Shown here: positions 10,180 to 20,774 of the stretch, in pieces
How the letters are laid out: each line of letters starts with the position of its first letter
How positions within the stretch are numbered: the first letter of the stretch is position 1
From: Daldinia sp. FL1419
Lineage: Eukaryota > Ascomycota > Sordariomycetes > Xylariales > Hypoxylaceae
Assembly (NCBI GenBank): GCA_025201765.1
Contig: MU623347.1
Location: 310,001-374,000, forward strand
DNA: 64,000 nucleotides
Direction: 5' to 3'
Translations under genes and position numbers: made by a program
The notes under the pieces: model-generated
Told to the model about the DNA's origin: nothing
Databases searched by the model: none
What the model saw: only the letters and a program-made list of their open reading frames with translations

Positions 10180-12072
10180 TCATTGCGAAGTGGCCACACA
10201 CCAGTGACGGTGGAATGCCCAGGCACTCTTTTGGCACTCTTTGCTGCAGTACTTCGTCCTGCGGCATCGCCGGCACTTAGCAAACTGCCGCGTATATTCC
10301 TCCCATTTACCGCATTGGTAATATGCGCACTGTCGAATACCACCTCGGGTATCGTCCTTGCGGCAGAGGTTACGCATCACGACTCCAGCCCAATATTGCA
10401 TATCGGTGCTGTGATATCGTACTGTAAATTTCTCGACCAAAGGAAAAATGTTGAAGTCGTTCGGAAGAAGATATTCTTCCTCGTATTCTTGCTGACCCAA
10501 TGATTCTGCCGTCATGTTCTCTCCGTCGAGTAATTGTAATTCCTTCCCTATCTGAAGCCGTGGTACGAGATGGCTCTTTTGGAAATATGTCCTCAAATTG
10601 CAGTACTTTGAAACGTACGCGAGCAATTGGAGAGACATTAATACATCTTCTTCTCTTGGCATTGCCGCCAGCATCTGCGGGTTCGGAGGAACTGGTCGAT
10701 CCAAAAGGTACCGTGGTACGCTTGCGTGGTTTGGAAGAGAAGGTTGCGTGGTGGGTACAATGGGACGGTTGGGAGAAAGTCCCATCGCTGGTCCAGGGGT
10801 CGGCGTGTTATTCGGTAGACTGCCGTCTAGAGGGGTTCGATGTGTTATATTGAAGGTTCCTGCGTCGGGGATCTCGGAAACCGTCGGCGTTGCTAGGTCG
10901 AGAGCGGCACCAGCTAGAGTACTGTCACCCTCCTCCATAGCAATATCCTGGAAACCAACTGTAGGCTGGATGTCGGCAGTACCAGACATCTCGGCATCTT
11001 GAGACTCATCGGACTGCACACTGTCGGTGGCATTCAAATCATCCGCATCTGTAGTCGAGTTCTGATGGCGTATGGATGGGCGTCGCCTGGATCGGCCGTT
11101 TGTTACTAGCTCCGAGGCGGGCCTAACTGCAGGCGAGTGGGATTGAGGCGGAGGTAAAGGAGTAGTGGGCGAGGTAGGTTGCGATGGTAAGCCGGGATGG
11201 AAAACCGGTACCATCGACGGAAGCCGATCGATATCTCGAACGGGACGGATGAAACCATCAACCGCCTCCATAGTCGGAACTGCACTTGCCAAGGGCTGAA
11301 TCACCTGCCGCGATGGCGATACAATGTTCGGCCGACTTTCTTGTCTGTGATGATGATGGTGGTGGTGGTGATGGTGATGATGATGATGATGACGGTGGCT
11401 AGGGAAGGCAGAGCGGTCCGGGGGGGAGGTAATGGGGAATGACGGGATAGCCGGCGCAACCTCAGTAGTAGCTTGCTCAGCCGCAGCCGATGTGCTCGCA
11501 AAAGAAGCGGCTGCGACATCGATAGACGGTGGTGGAGCTTGGCGACGGAAAGCCCTCTGGTCGATTTCTAGACGACTAGACCGATTTGCGAATGATTTAA
11601 ACGGTGGCTCTCGATGGCTGTGGCTCCGGTGGCGTTGCTGGTGGTCAGCTATCTGTTTCTGTTTGGCCTCTTCTGCCTTTTCGCGGCACTTCTCGATAAC
11701 CTTAATATAGTTGTCAAGTATAGTTGCGATAACGGGAACCATATCAGCCTCGACCACCCGAGTCCTTACATTCTCAGTCCCCCTAACTCCTATGTTGACT
11801 ACGCACTGGAAGGCTAAGTTCCACTTCCACATGTCCATCATATCCTTGCTCCGTCCTTGCTTCAATATACACACCAACCTTTCGATTCCTCCATCGACGG
11901 TTAGGATATCGCGAATGCGAGCCGAGGATGTCGTAAGATAAGCGAGATGGTTGAGAGAATTGATGAGGGGAAGAGTCGAAGTACAGTCAAGTGCCCGGCG
12001 ATCATATAAGGCAGTGGTAATACCCACTGACGCCTTATTGACGTTGGGGATGCTAAAATTGACTTCTCTCAT
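10180..12072 (-). CDS. samB: MYND zinc-finger protein SamB/Mub1
   Basis: Single exon, 630 residues from the ATG at 12072; the frame is open a little further upstream but only to a TTG. The N-terminal part, MREVNFSIPNVNKASVG then ITTALYDRRALDC and HLAYLTTSSARIRDILTVDGG, is the armadillo-like block typical of Aspergillus SamB and yeast Mub1. The C-terminus carries a MYND zinc finger at about residues 580-626: CAYYQC, CRRC, YCSKEC, HRHWC. Between them is a long disordered Ser/Pro region with 16 consecutive histidines (CAT/CAC codons, 11342-11392). Mub1 is a cofactor of the ubiquitin ligase Ubr2 (Rpn4 turnover), and SamB is linked to hyphal growth and morphogenesis; these roles are family knowledge. 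The final residues of the finger are intact, so the gene looks functional. Confidence 0.93.
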   Translation of the reverse strand: MREVNFSIPNVNKASVGITTALYDRRALDCTSTLPLINSLNHLAYLTTSSARIRDILTVDGGIERLVCILKQGRSKDMMDMWKWNLAFQCVVNIGVRGTENVRTRVVEADMVPVIATILDNYIKVIEKCREKAEEAKQKQIADHQQRHRSHSHREPPFKSFANRSSRLEIDQRAFRRQAPPPSIDVAAASFASTSAAAEQATTEVAPAIPSFPITSPPDRSAFPSHRHHHHHHHHHHHHHHHRQESRPNIVSPSRQVIQPLASAVPTMEAVDGFIRPVRDIDRLPSMVPVFHPGLPSQPTSPTTPLPPPQSHSPAVRPASELVTNGRSRRRPSIRHQNSTTDADDLNATDSVQSDESQDAEMSGTADIQPTVGFQDIAMEEGDSTLAGAALDLATPTVSEIPDAGTFNITHRTPLDGSLPNNTPTPGPAMGLSPNRPIVPTTQPSLPNHASVPRYLLDRPVPPNPQMLAAMPREEDVLMSLQLLAYVSKYCNLRTYFQKSHLVPRLQIGKELQLLDGENMTAESLGQQEYEEEYLLPNDFNIFPLVEKFTVRYHSTDMQYWAGVVMRNLCRKDDTRGGIRQCAYYQCGKWEEYTRQFAKCRRCRRTKYCSKECQKSAWAFHRHWCVATSQ

Positions 12073-15000
12073 GTTGGGCAATATAAAATTTCAAGAATGA
12101 TGATGGTATCGGCAGAATTGAAAAGAGGGTGCCGCCGTAAGATGATACAGAAACGTCAATATGTGGGTATTATGGCTGGAAGCGGCGGCTTCGCTCTTGG
12201 AGATGACCCTTCTATATACGAAACGCAGACCACCTCTTCAATGGGTCGAGACGGACGCGTACAATTTTAATGCGAGAACTTAATGCAAAGTACGGACCAA
12301 AATAATCAAGTTTCGTTCCGTTTTTTTGTACTTGTGCGGCAAATTTTTTAGAAAACTGATGCCCTTGAAAAATGCGTAATAAGGAAACGAAGTCTTTTCT
12401 GTTGGCGCAATTCTCAATGGGCTGACAGAACAATAGAATTCGAATGTATTATGTCTCAACGACGGAGGCTGGGCGTCGATCGGATGCGTTTCTAGGATGT
12501 GCGGTAGGTATAAAGGACGACGATGAGAAGAATACGATTACTTGGAAATGGAAACCGAACGTTTTCGTTGTTGACTCGACTGGCGAATATTGGTCAAATG
12601 CCTCAGACCGCTGTAATTTTTCTTAGGCAGTTATTGAATCGCTTTTCGTGACGGACTATGCAAAAAAAGAAGAAATTGGAGGCCCGAATCTCCAGCGCGG
12701 CGGACTCTACAAAAAGATGGATGTCTCCATCCAGATCGAAAGATAGGAGTAGAGACGAAAAAACGAAGAGGGCGAGAGAAAAGAATCGCGACGTTTAGGA
12801 GGAAAGGCAGCGACTCGATTCGGGGGTTGTGAGATGGTGAGATGGTTGGTGTATCGGAGGGAAAAGATGGCTACACTACTTGAACTAGGGGGGGGAGAAT
12901 TTTAGAGATGGTAATAAAGGGAAGTGGTTCCGCTCCGGTGCAAGTTTGTTGCAAAAAAAAAAAAAAAAAAAAAAAGAGGCGAGAGGCGACCGGGTCTGCC
13001 AAGTTAGGTAGGCTGGTAGGAGCTGCCCACTGATGCAGCTGCCACAGACGAACCAGGGTTCTGACGCTGTCAAGTGCTACCAAAAAGGTAGACTTCTCTT
13101 TTTTGTTCTTGCTAAGTGCTAGGCTTTCTTTACGTAGATTGGGCTGTTGCGTTGCCCTTTGGTAGAGGTTTACAATTGCAGGCACGCTAATGCCCTTAAA
13201 TTCAATTACGGTAAGTTATCCACTGATCCGGTCTGGGCTGGCCGCTAAGATTAGCACATTACCTGACTTGCATACTCTACATGCTCTACATGCTCTCTAC
13301 ATGATGCCACAACCTGCCACAATCACACTTCTTTAGTAGGTCTGTACCAAAAACTCTGTTCCAAACCTTGTACCGAATATATATATATATATTTTACATA
13401 TTGTATTTTTTTTCCCACCCTTCCAGAATGTTGGGTCGAGACTTGAGTAGCAATGCGGCGAACCCGATATGACATAATTCTATATAGTTAAGACGAGAAG
13501 AAACTCAGACATTCGTTCGTCTAACTAGTTGATGAATCGATTCCTGGTTATTCTAGGTAGCTAACTAGGTAGTTTGCTCTTTCGGGTTTCTTTGAATATG
13601 GGGACCCTTTGTTCTTTAATTTCGAATCGAACCGCATTATTATTATTATTGTTCTACCAGGTCAGAGGCAATAGATAGCGAGCTAACTTACTTACTTAGG
13701 TATTGTACCCCTGTTTCTAGGTGTTGTGGTCCACTAGAGCGCGGGAGTGCTAATATTTAATACAGGTACCCGTTAAAGAAGTCGAGATTTTATGACGAAT
13801 GTCCGTCGCTGTGACTCTTTTAAAATTCAAATCGATTAATTAGGCAGAATTTTTCAATAAGAAATAGGAAATAGGAAATAAGAAATAAGAAAATAAGAAA
13901 AGCTTACGATAAGAATAACCATCCTAACCTAGTGTCTCCATCAACATTCTATAATTAGTTGGTCCATAAGATTCATGGACCAACATGAGAAATATTTCAA
14001 TCCACTGTCTATCCACTGTCTACCTAACTACCTGAATATATGAACTACCCAGGTGATCGTTCAAGGTACATACAGGTATAGATAAGTATTATTAGTGGAT
14101 GCTGGCGACCTCCGACAAACTACCATATAAACTAACGATTAGAGGGCTCCTGTTCAAGCCAATTACCTATGTTTTGCATAGAGGTATTATCGAAAACTAT
14201 GTAGTATAAAATTTCTAACTGGTCAAAAAGTGTACCGCGATAAGCGGCCATTTCTAAACCATGCTGTCGTGGCGAAGATCTCGAATATCGATGGCATCCG
14301 TATTTTAGCACGTGCAATGTCTAAAAACCACCCAACACATCCATCACGTTACGGCCTGGGCTCTCTCTCTCTCTCTCTGTGGCTTTTTTTTACTTCTTGT
14401 AGCGACCGGCTATAAGCACGTATACGTAAATACACCCCCAACTTTAAAACGGCGACTGCATTACGGTATTTCAGTATAAGCGGAGAAATTTCATCTCATC
14501 TCATGAGCAGCAAGATTTGTCTGGCGAAATACTATCAGTCAGTCTACGAAGCCTTTAAGTTAAAAATCAAGTTTAAATGTAGGGACTCTTTAGGTTAGTT
14601 GACTCGTCCCTTGCCGAGCCCGTCCCCCGCTCGCCACGATCAGGGACCGGAGACAAGAACACGGCCGAGAAAGGAGTTCGACAGTTTCTTCATTGGGTTC
14701 GTATCGTGGTCACCTTGCTTATATTGGGTAGTAATAAGCCGCTAGTATTCTGGAATGGTCTTTATGCTTTTGCAATTGAATCCGTGTCCGCGCTGGCGGG
14801 TTCACCTGTTCTTCCCAGCGATTTCCCACGAATTGCGGTCTACGTGCTCACCATTAACGCAAACAGATGTTTGCTCTGTATGTGTTGATGTCGCCCTGTT
14901 ATCGGGTTGGCTCGCTCTAGCTCTTAAGCAAGGCTTCTTGGCTTGGGCTCACCGACCTCGCCTAACAAATAAGAGGATTTGCAATTTCCCTACCTTTCGG

Positions 15001-18000
15001 CCTATGTTGTGATGTGTATCATATGATCGCCAACTATGCTTACAGCCAATCCGAAAGGACACGGCTTGAGGGGAGTAGAATATGAAACCTCAGAGCAGTT
15101 TGCCCCCATAGTCTTACCTACTTCGAAGGCACACAAATAATAAGGAGGCGATTTGTTCTTATGTGGTAGTACGAGCTAAGAAAGACGAAGGGAGGAGGCG
15201 GCATACCTAGGTAGTACATAAGTCTAGCCTGGCATCGCGTCACAAATTGGTCCTTGGCACGGACTTGATAGTTGGTTCAGCCCCGGGGTCAGTGATAAAA
15301 AGTACGCCAGGGTTCTTTGTCAGTTTGTTAAGGATTCCTTTTTTGAATAGTAAACCGCGCATATCTCCTTTTTTCCCACCGGCCTCGGTGTTCCTAGCAT
15401 TAGCTTTGTCTGAGTGTTTCTTTACCATCGTGCGATTCAAGATCGCTTTGTTGGCTTCGGAGGACCGTGTGTCTCCCCATAGAATCCTGTACCTGCATAC
15501 TGAAATATGGTCTTGTGGGTAAGGGGTGTGTATACTACGAGGTAAGCAATTGGGATTACATGACGGGACGCCTGTTATTAATAATAACGGCCTAGGTCGA
15601 ATCCCGAAGGTTTCCCATTTTACCTATTTCCGCATCATCGTGGGCTTCTCGAGTCAACAATATTTCTAGTTCTAGTATTCATAATTTCTAACCTTGCATC
15701 TTCGTCACCAAGTTGCCTAACTCAGAAAGAGAAGTTCTAATAGTTATATTTCACGTGAGCTTAAAATAGGTTCATGTTCGTATCCACGTCTAAGGCAGCG
15801 CCTTATTGAGATCGGTTTATGGCCCACGCGGCTCAAGTTGCCGCATCCAATGCCATCATCCATTGAGCAGTCATCCTTGTGTACAAACACTCGAACCAAC
15901 TGAATACAATATGTGTAACCCGACGTAAAGAGTCTTTTCTCTACCATGTCGACAGAATAAATCTCCTAATGGCTCGTTTGACGCTCGTCAAATAAATATG
16001 TTAGATCTTCAGAGCGCCGTGGTGGATAGCCTAAAAAGCCCCCTTGAGTCTTGACGCAGCCGAGCGCCTTAGGCGATCCTCTCTCTTCCTGCTTGAAGGA
16101 TACGATTGGTCGTGGCAAAGCATTCTCTGCCGCCTCCCTTACACTTCCCTGCCGCGCTTACAAAGCCAATTGGCTGCCCCCTTTAGATAGTCCTACTGGG
16201 CAACTTTCCTCAGTCATTTAAGACATGAGAGGCATCGAGAGACACTCAGGTTCCATCATTTGCTCCCGCTGACGTCGGTGGCATCTCCAGGCGAGATGTG
16301 GATTCGCGTGTAATGGGGATGAGCTAAGTGAGGTATCCATCACGGTCCACCGAGGAGATACACTAGATCCCCATGCGCGCTGTGCGTTCGGACCTCTTCT
16401 TGCATCGGAGAGCGCAGTGACGGGACCCAGCGGCCTTACGGATTGTCGGGAACGATACACTAGGGCAGTAAATAGCTACGAGCTATGTAATCACAGGGTT
16501 GGCTTAGGCCAGACCACCCAAAGAAAGCCAAGCCCTCGTGAGCGACTTTCATGCAATGGTTCAGATCTGACGTTGCATCCAACGAGCCTCCCGTCAGCCA
16601 CCGAAAACCGACCACCGAGTTTCGTCACCCTAAAGAATGCCTGCCGTGATTACTGGTCTGCTACGCGAGGCGTTCCGCGGGCGTTTACGTACATACACTT
16701 GCATGCATATGTGCTCTGTGCGAGACATGAAAATCCCATAGAGAATTCGATGCCACTCGTCTACGATCAGGAAAGCTCTCCTCTGAATCCAGCCTCACCT
16801 AGGTTAGGTACTTTAGCAGTTGTGCTGAAACTGTCGACGTGGTATATTAGCACGTAACCGAACTCTAGTATCTTATGCATTCCGTGATGAATCCGTGGAT
16901 AGGGCTAGGTGGGATGAAACACGATCTGTCTCGATAAGATTACCATTTGCACATTTTCCTGGGAACGGTGAAGAGCAAAAGCCCATATACCATGCTCTCG
17001 GCATCGAATCCCGATCAGCAACTCCTCCACCGGTGATTTCAGCTGGCGTACCGCATTAAATACAATATAAGGACCTGGATGATCCATTCAATAATGGCGG
17101 TAAAGGTGAACCTAGTTTTCCATCCAGACTCGGAAGCAGTAGGGATTTTACCTGGATAGCCTGGACGAATACAGTTACTAAACTCGAAAATACCAAAACA
17201 CGAGCATAATAAGCAATCATGTTGAGTATGTGTACCTAGGTAGGTAGGTAATACAATGCCCCATTTGCATTCTCTTTTCCAACGCTGAATTACACCCTTG
17301 CGGTCGTATCACTGGGCCTTGGGTCTTATTTCGCAACGGCGCAGATACGAAAGTATCATTTAACTCAATATCATCTCTTGATTTCGAGGTAGGTGACATC
17401 AAGCATCATCGACATACCGCTGAAACTAGCGAATACCTTCAAGTACGAACAGCGCGGCCAATCAACCCGTTGAGAAAAGAACAGCTTAAGCCCTTTCGAA
17501 CGAAATGAGCCGAAAGCAATAGCGTGTCGCGAATCCGCTAGCGCTTCACAGACTAAGTAAAGCTGGCCCTCTGGTATTTATTTCGTCAAGGAGCTTGTCG
17601 TCGAGGTATGCTATCGCCTTCTCGATACCAGACGAGCCTGGTGGTCGTGCAAATCTCTAGCATTCCTCTAGCATTCCTTTTATGAGAGCATCCGTAGACA
17701 GATTTACATTAGACCAAGGCATGTGCGATATGGCTTGCGTTCGATTTTACACTTTGACGCCATCAAGTCGAGTGTCCAAGGTTTATTGGGAGAAGCCGTT
17801 TTCGTGGCGTTTAGTAGACAAGACCACGCGAACTTCCAGGTTCGAGGACGCTCAATGTCGAAAATGCCATTATCAGCGAAAGCCGCCAGGCACTCCATGT
17901 AAACGGATGTGTCCCTTTTACTCTAGATGCCCTGCCATCTGACATCGGGCTTAACGGCCGTGAGACTCTGATTCGATTCGTTCGAAAAAGGCGTGAGGTC

Positions 18001-18729
18001 GAGAGGACTCGCCAATCTCGAGCAGGGCTTCGGCAGTTTTGTTGTCTACTCACCAGGCCGGCGTCTCGAGCAGCAGGGGCATTTTCATTTCCGTTAACAG
18101 ATGTCAACCATAGCGCTGACAGGCCGTTGAGGAGTTATTTTGTCAAGAATGGATGAGTGACTACTTTAGAAATAGTTGCGTCCGAGTCTATAAAAACTTC
18201 AATAATACAAGGGTAGATTAAACCGCGTCTGTAAAACAGCGAGCAAGTTAAGTAAACTAAGATTAGCACTTGGCGGCAATAGAGACGAAGAACAATGCGT
18301 CTTAGCTCCACCTACGACGAGTCAAGCAAATATATCATATTATTAACTATCGTATAAGAACTCATCGAGAACTGAGGGGGCATGTAAGTCTTGAAAAACA
18401 TTACATTCTCACAAACGGATGATCTTCTTATGGCCTGATATTGGCCCCTTTAGTAAGAGCTTGGTATTCTAGTTGTGCGAGTGAGCGAGAATGTGTTTCT
18501 AAGTCTAGCGTAGAGCAACATGAGATGTTGGTTCATTGCTTTCCTCGGTCCGTATCACATATGTCATTTCCAAGTTAGTGTCTTATCCATCTTCGATATC
18601 CTACCTGGTTTCAAGGCTCAATATCCCAAGTCACTACTATAATATAAATTTCTATATAGCACCTCGACTATAGATTAACATTAATATATTATATTCAAAG
18701 CTTTGGGATAGACTACGACGCTTCGACGA
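12073..18729. other. Gene-poor spacer with low-complexity DNA
   Basis: About 6.7 kb with no gene I can support. It contains an A23 tract (12953-12975), an AT dinucleotide run (about 13377-13391), a CT run of nine units (14361-14378), a perfect 15-base palindrome of TTATTA/TAATAA type near 15574-15588 and TACCTAGGTA at 15204-15213 and 17233-17242. Between about 17400 and 18110 short overlapping open stretches on both strands have fairly protein-like composition but no recognisable domain and no consistent splice model. A decayed gene there is possible but unproven. Confidence 0.5.
12953..12975 (+). repeat. A23 homopolymer
   Basis: Twenty-three consecutive A on the plus strand, seen directly. 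No target-site duplication or coding relic is evident beside it. Confidence 0.9.
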
Positions 18730-19761
18730 TCAATCGCCACTTATTTTGGCGTGTCTGAAATACTTCATGCCTACCCACGCTACGACAACCCATACCCAAG
18801 CCATGATACAAGTCAATATAATCAGCGCCGGGTAATACCCAACTATAGGTAGCGTAGGGTCGTCTTCGAGCTCCGGCGGCGCGTAGGGAGTCGTTCCTAC
18901 ATCCCAAGCCCAGCTCCAGACGTTTAAGCAGGACCCCATTCCCATCACGAACACGAACCACGTCACGACCAATACGACCCATCCCCACCATTCCGTCTCG
19001 CTATAGTCGTGGTTCTCGTGCGCCGCGGGGAGAGGACTGGCGGTTAGGCCCTGGAGCGACAAGGGCGATTTGGCATGTTTGATAGAGCGCCGCCTTTGAA
19101 GAGAGGGGCTCGGTGCTCGGTTTTGGAAGTAAGAGTCCGAACCGGACGATACCGGAGAGAGTTCCGGGCGCAAAGGCGAGGGGACGCGGACGGGTATCGA
19201 CAGAATATCCTCCTCGTCTGTGGTGGACGTATATGATATTGTAGGGCTGGTAATATGCGATTCGTTATCGGGCGATTGTGGTGAATATATCGAAAGGCTA
19301 TCTCTCGAAGTATAACCGTCCATAGATGGTCGTGGTGTTAGATCGGAGATCCCTAGGCCAAGGCTCCCGTCCGTCGCCATGACTTGAGGTTTAGGTATGG
19401 TACCTGAGTCGAGGGACGACTGTGCGGTTTGTGAAGTATCGATAGCAAGAGGTTTCAGCTCCCGCTTTTCTCGCGCGGCACCTCGACCTAACAAGGCAAC
19501 TTTTCGAAGCGATCCCTTGCGCCTACGAGTCTTTTGTTGTTGGAAAGTGGCGGCGAGTGCGCGGGGTGGTTTATTAGAAGGGTCCTGGGAATTCTCGGCA
19601 TGGCGCGATTCGTTGAGACCGGCTTTGCTATCCGAGGTGCGCAAAAAGGGGAACTTGGAGAGGATGCTCCCCCCAGAACCACTCCTTTTGCGTCCTCCTG
19701 TTGCTATATCTGGCGATGACGCATTCTGGTTTTGTATGTGGGCTGGAGGTGTGTTCTCCAT
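18730..19761 (-). CDS. Fungal protein with two C-terminal membrane helices, function unknown
   Basis: Single exon of 343 residues from the ATG at 19761. The first 250 residues are a disordered, basic, Ser/Pro-rich region (SGSGGSILSKFPFL, KTRRRKGSLRKV) with many SP/TP sites. The C-terminal 90 residues hold two strong hydrophobic helices: TEWWGWVVLVVTWFVFVMG at about 257-275 and YYPALIILTCIMAWVWVVVAW at about 309-329. They are separated by a Trp/Pro-rich loop and followed by a basic tail (KYFRHAK). It is therefore likely a hairpin-type membrane protein. The E-W-x-G start of helix 1 and the YYP before helix 2 recall the layout of PIG-P/Gpi19, but the similarity is too slight to name it. It is divergent from zrg17, with about 1.0 kb between the two starts. 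Confidence 0.8.
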   Translation of the reverse strand: MENTPPAHIQNQNASSPDIATGGRKRSGSGGSILSKFPFLRTSDSKAGLNESRHAENSQDPSNKPPRALAATFQQQKTRRRKGSLRKVALLGRGAAREKRELKPLAIDTSQTAQSSLDSGTIPKPQVMATDGSLGLGISDLTPRPSMDGYTSRDSLSIYSPQSPDNESHITSPTISYTSTTDEEDILSIPVRVPSPLRPELSPVSSGSDSYFQNRAPSPSLQRRRSIKHAKSPLSLQGLTASPLPAAHENHDYSETEWWGWVVLVVTWFVFVMGMGSCLNVWSWAWDVGTTPYAPPELEDDPTLPIVGYYPALIILTCIMAWVWVVVAWVGMKYFRHAKISGD

Positions 19762-20774
19762 CGTATATTGTATTCCGGGCTTTGTTGTCCTTCAAAACAA
19801 GGGAGCGTCGTGCCGTTTCCCATCGTGTATCATTAATTGAGGAAATACATCGGAGCTTTAGCGAACGTGTATTGATTTTGGTATCGTGTTAGAGGGATTG
19901 AGCGCTCCCGGACAAGGAGGAGCCAATGCGAGGGGACGTTCCCCCTGCAAAGCATACAAGGTGTTTTCTCTGTATCGTAAGGAATTAGAGCAGAAAAAGA
20001 GTTGCCGTTACTTTTTTTACGTGGTGGGTTTTACATAGATGCTACATTTAGTGAACTTTCAACGTCCATAGCGGCTCTTTTTTGGCGACCGTTCCCTAAT
20101 CCAATAGCCGATAGCCCCGCGGTAGGTTCCGTAAGGCTCTTGTATTGTACCTACAGGTAATGGAATTGTAACTACCTACACCTACCTATGCAGCCATAAC
20201 TTTAAAACGCGCTACATAGTTAAAGGATGGGTCGGCGCGCGTACCTCCTACGATAGGTACATGCCGGTGCTAATTACTCCAGTATATCTATCGAGGCGGA
20301 GAAAGTACAATACAATCTATGGCCAGTACGGAAATAGCTAAGAAACTAGTAACATAAAGTTTGGATCGATTTGCATCTAATCATCTAACTAGCACTAAAG
20401 CCAAAAAGGTCATTTCATGCGACATCAATCGAATTAAATTCCCTCCGCATTCCAATTCGGATTAAGCAACCCCAAAAAGATCTTTCGCTGCATGCGCCTC
20501 TAAGGAACCGCCAACCGTGGCTCCGGTCTAATAAGACAATCTGTCAGATTAGAAGTTAAAAAAGAAAAGAAAGAAAAAAAAATCAATTGGAGAGCAGCTC
20601 CTGAAAACCCCCCCGAATATGGAAACGAGATGAGGTCGGTATTCGATCGCCATCCACGCAAGACGGGAACACACCACACTACCTAGTACCGCGTGGGTAA
20701 CAAAGCAAGATTCCCCATTATTTACCACCTAGTTATACACTTCTTAATCGGGATAAGCGTCAGATAGTTTGGGG
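19762..20774. other. Divergent promoter spacer
   Basis: About 1 kb between the leftward two-helix protein and the rightward zrg17. It contains TAGGTACC/ACCTACC words near 20150-20275 and an AAAGAAAAG run near 20560-20582. No gene is supported. Confidence 0.55.

Noticed and set aside
16417..16857. 146-codon open stretch on the plus strand
   Set aside because: Composition is not protein-like (many Cys, Arg and Thr, no domain) and an overlapping open stretch exists on the other strand; length is compatible with chance in this GC range.
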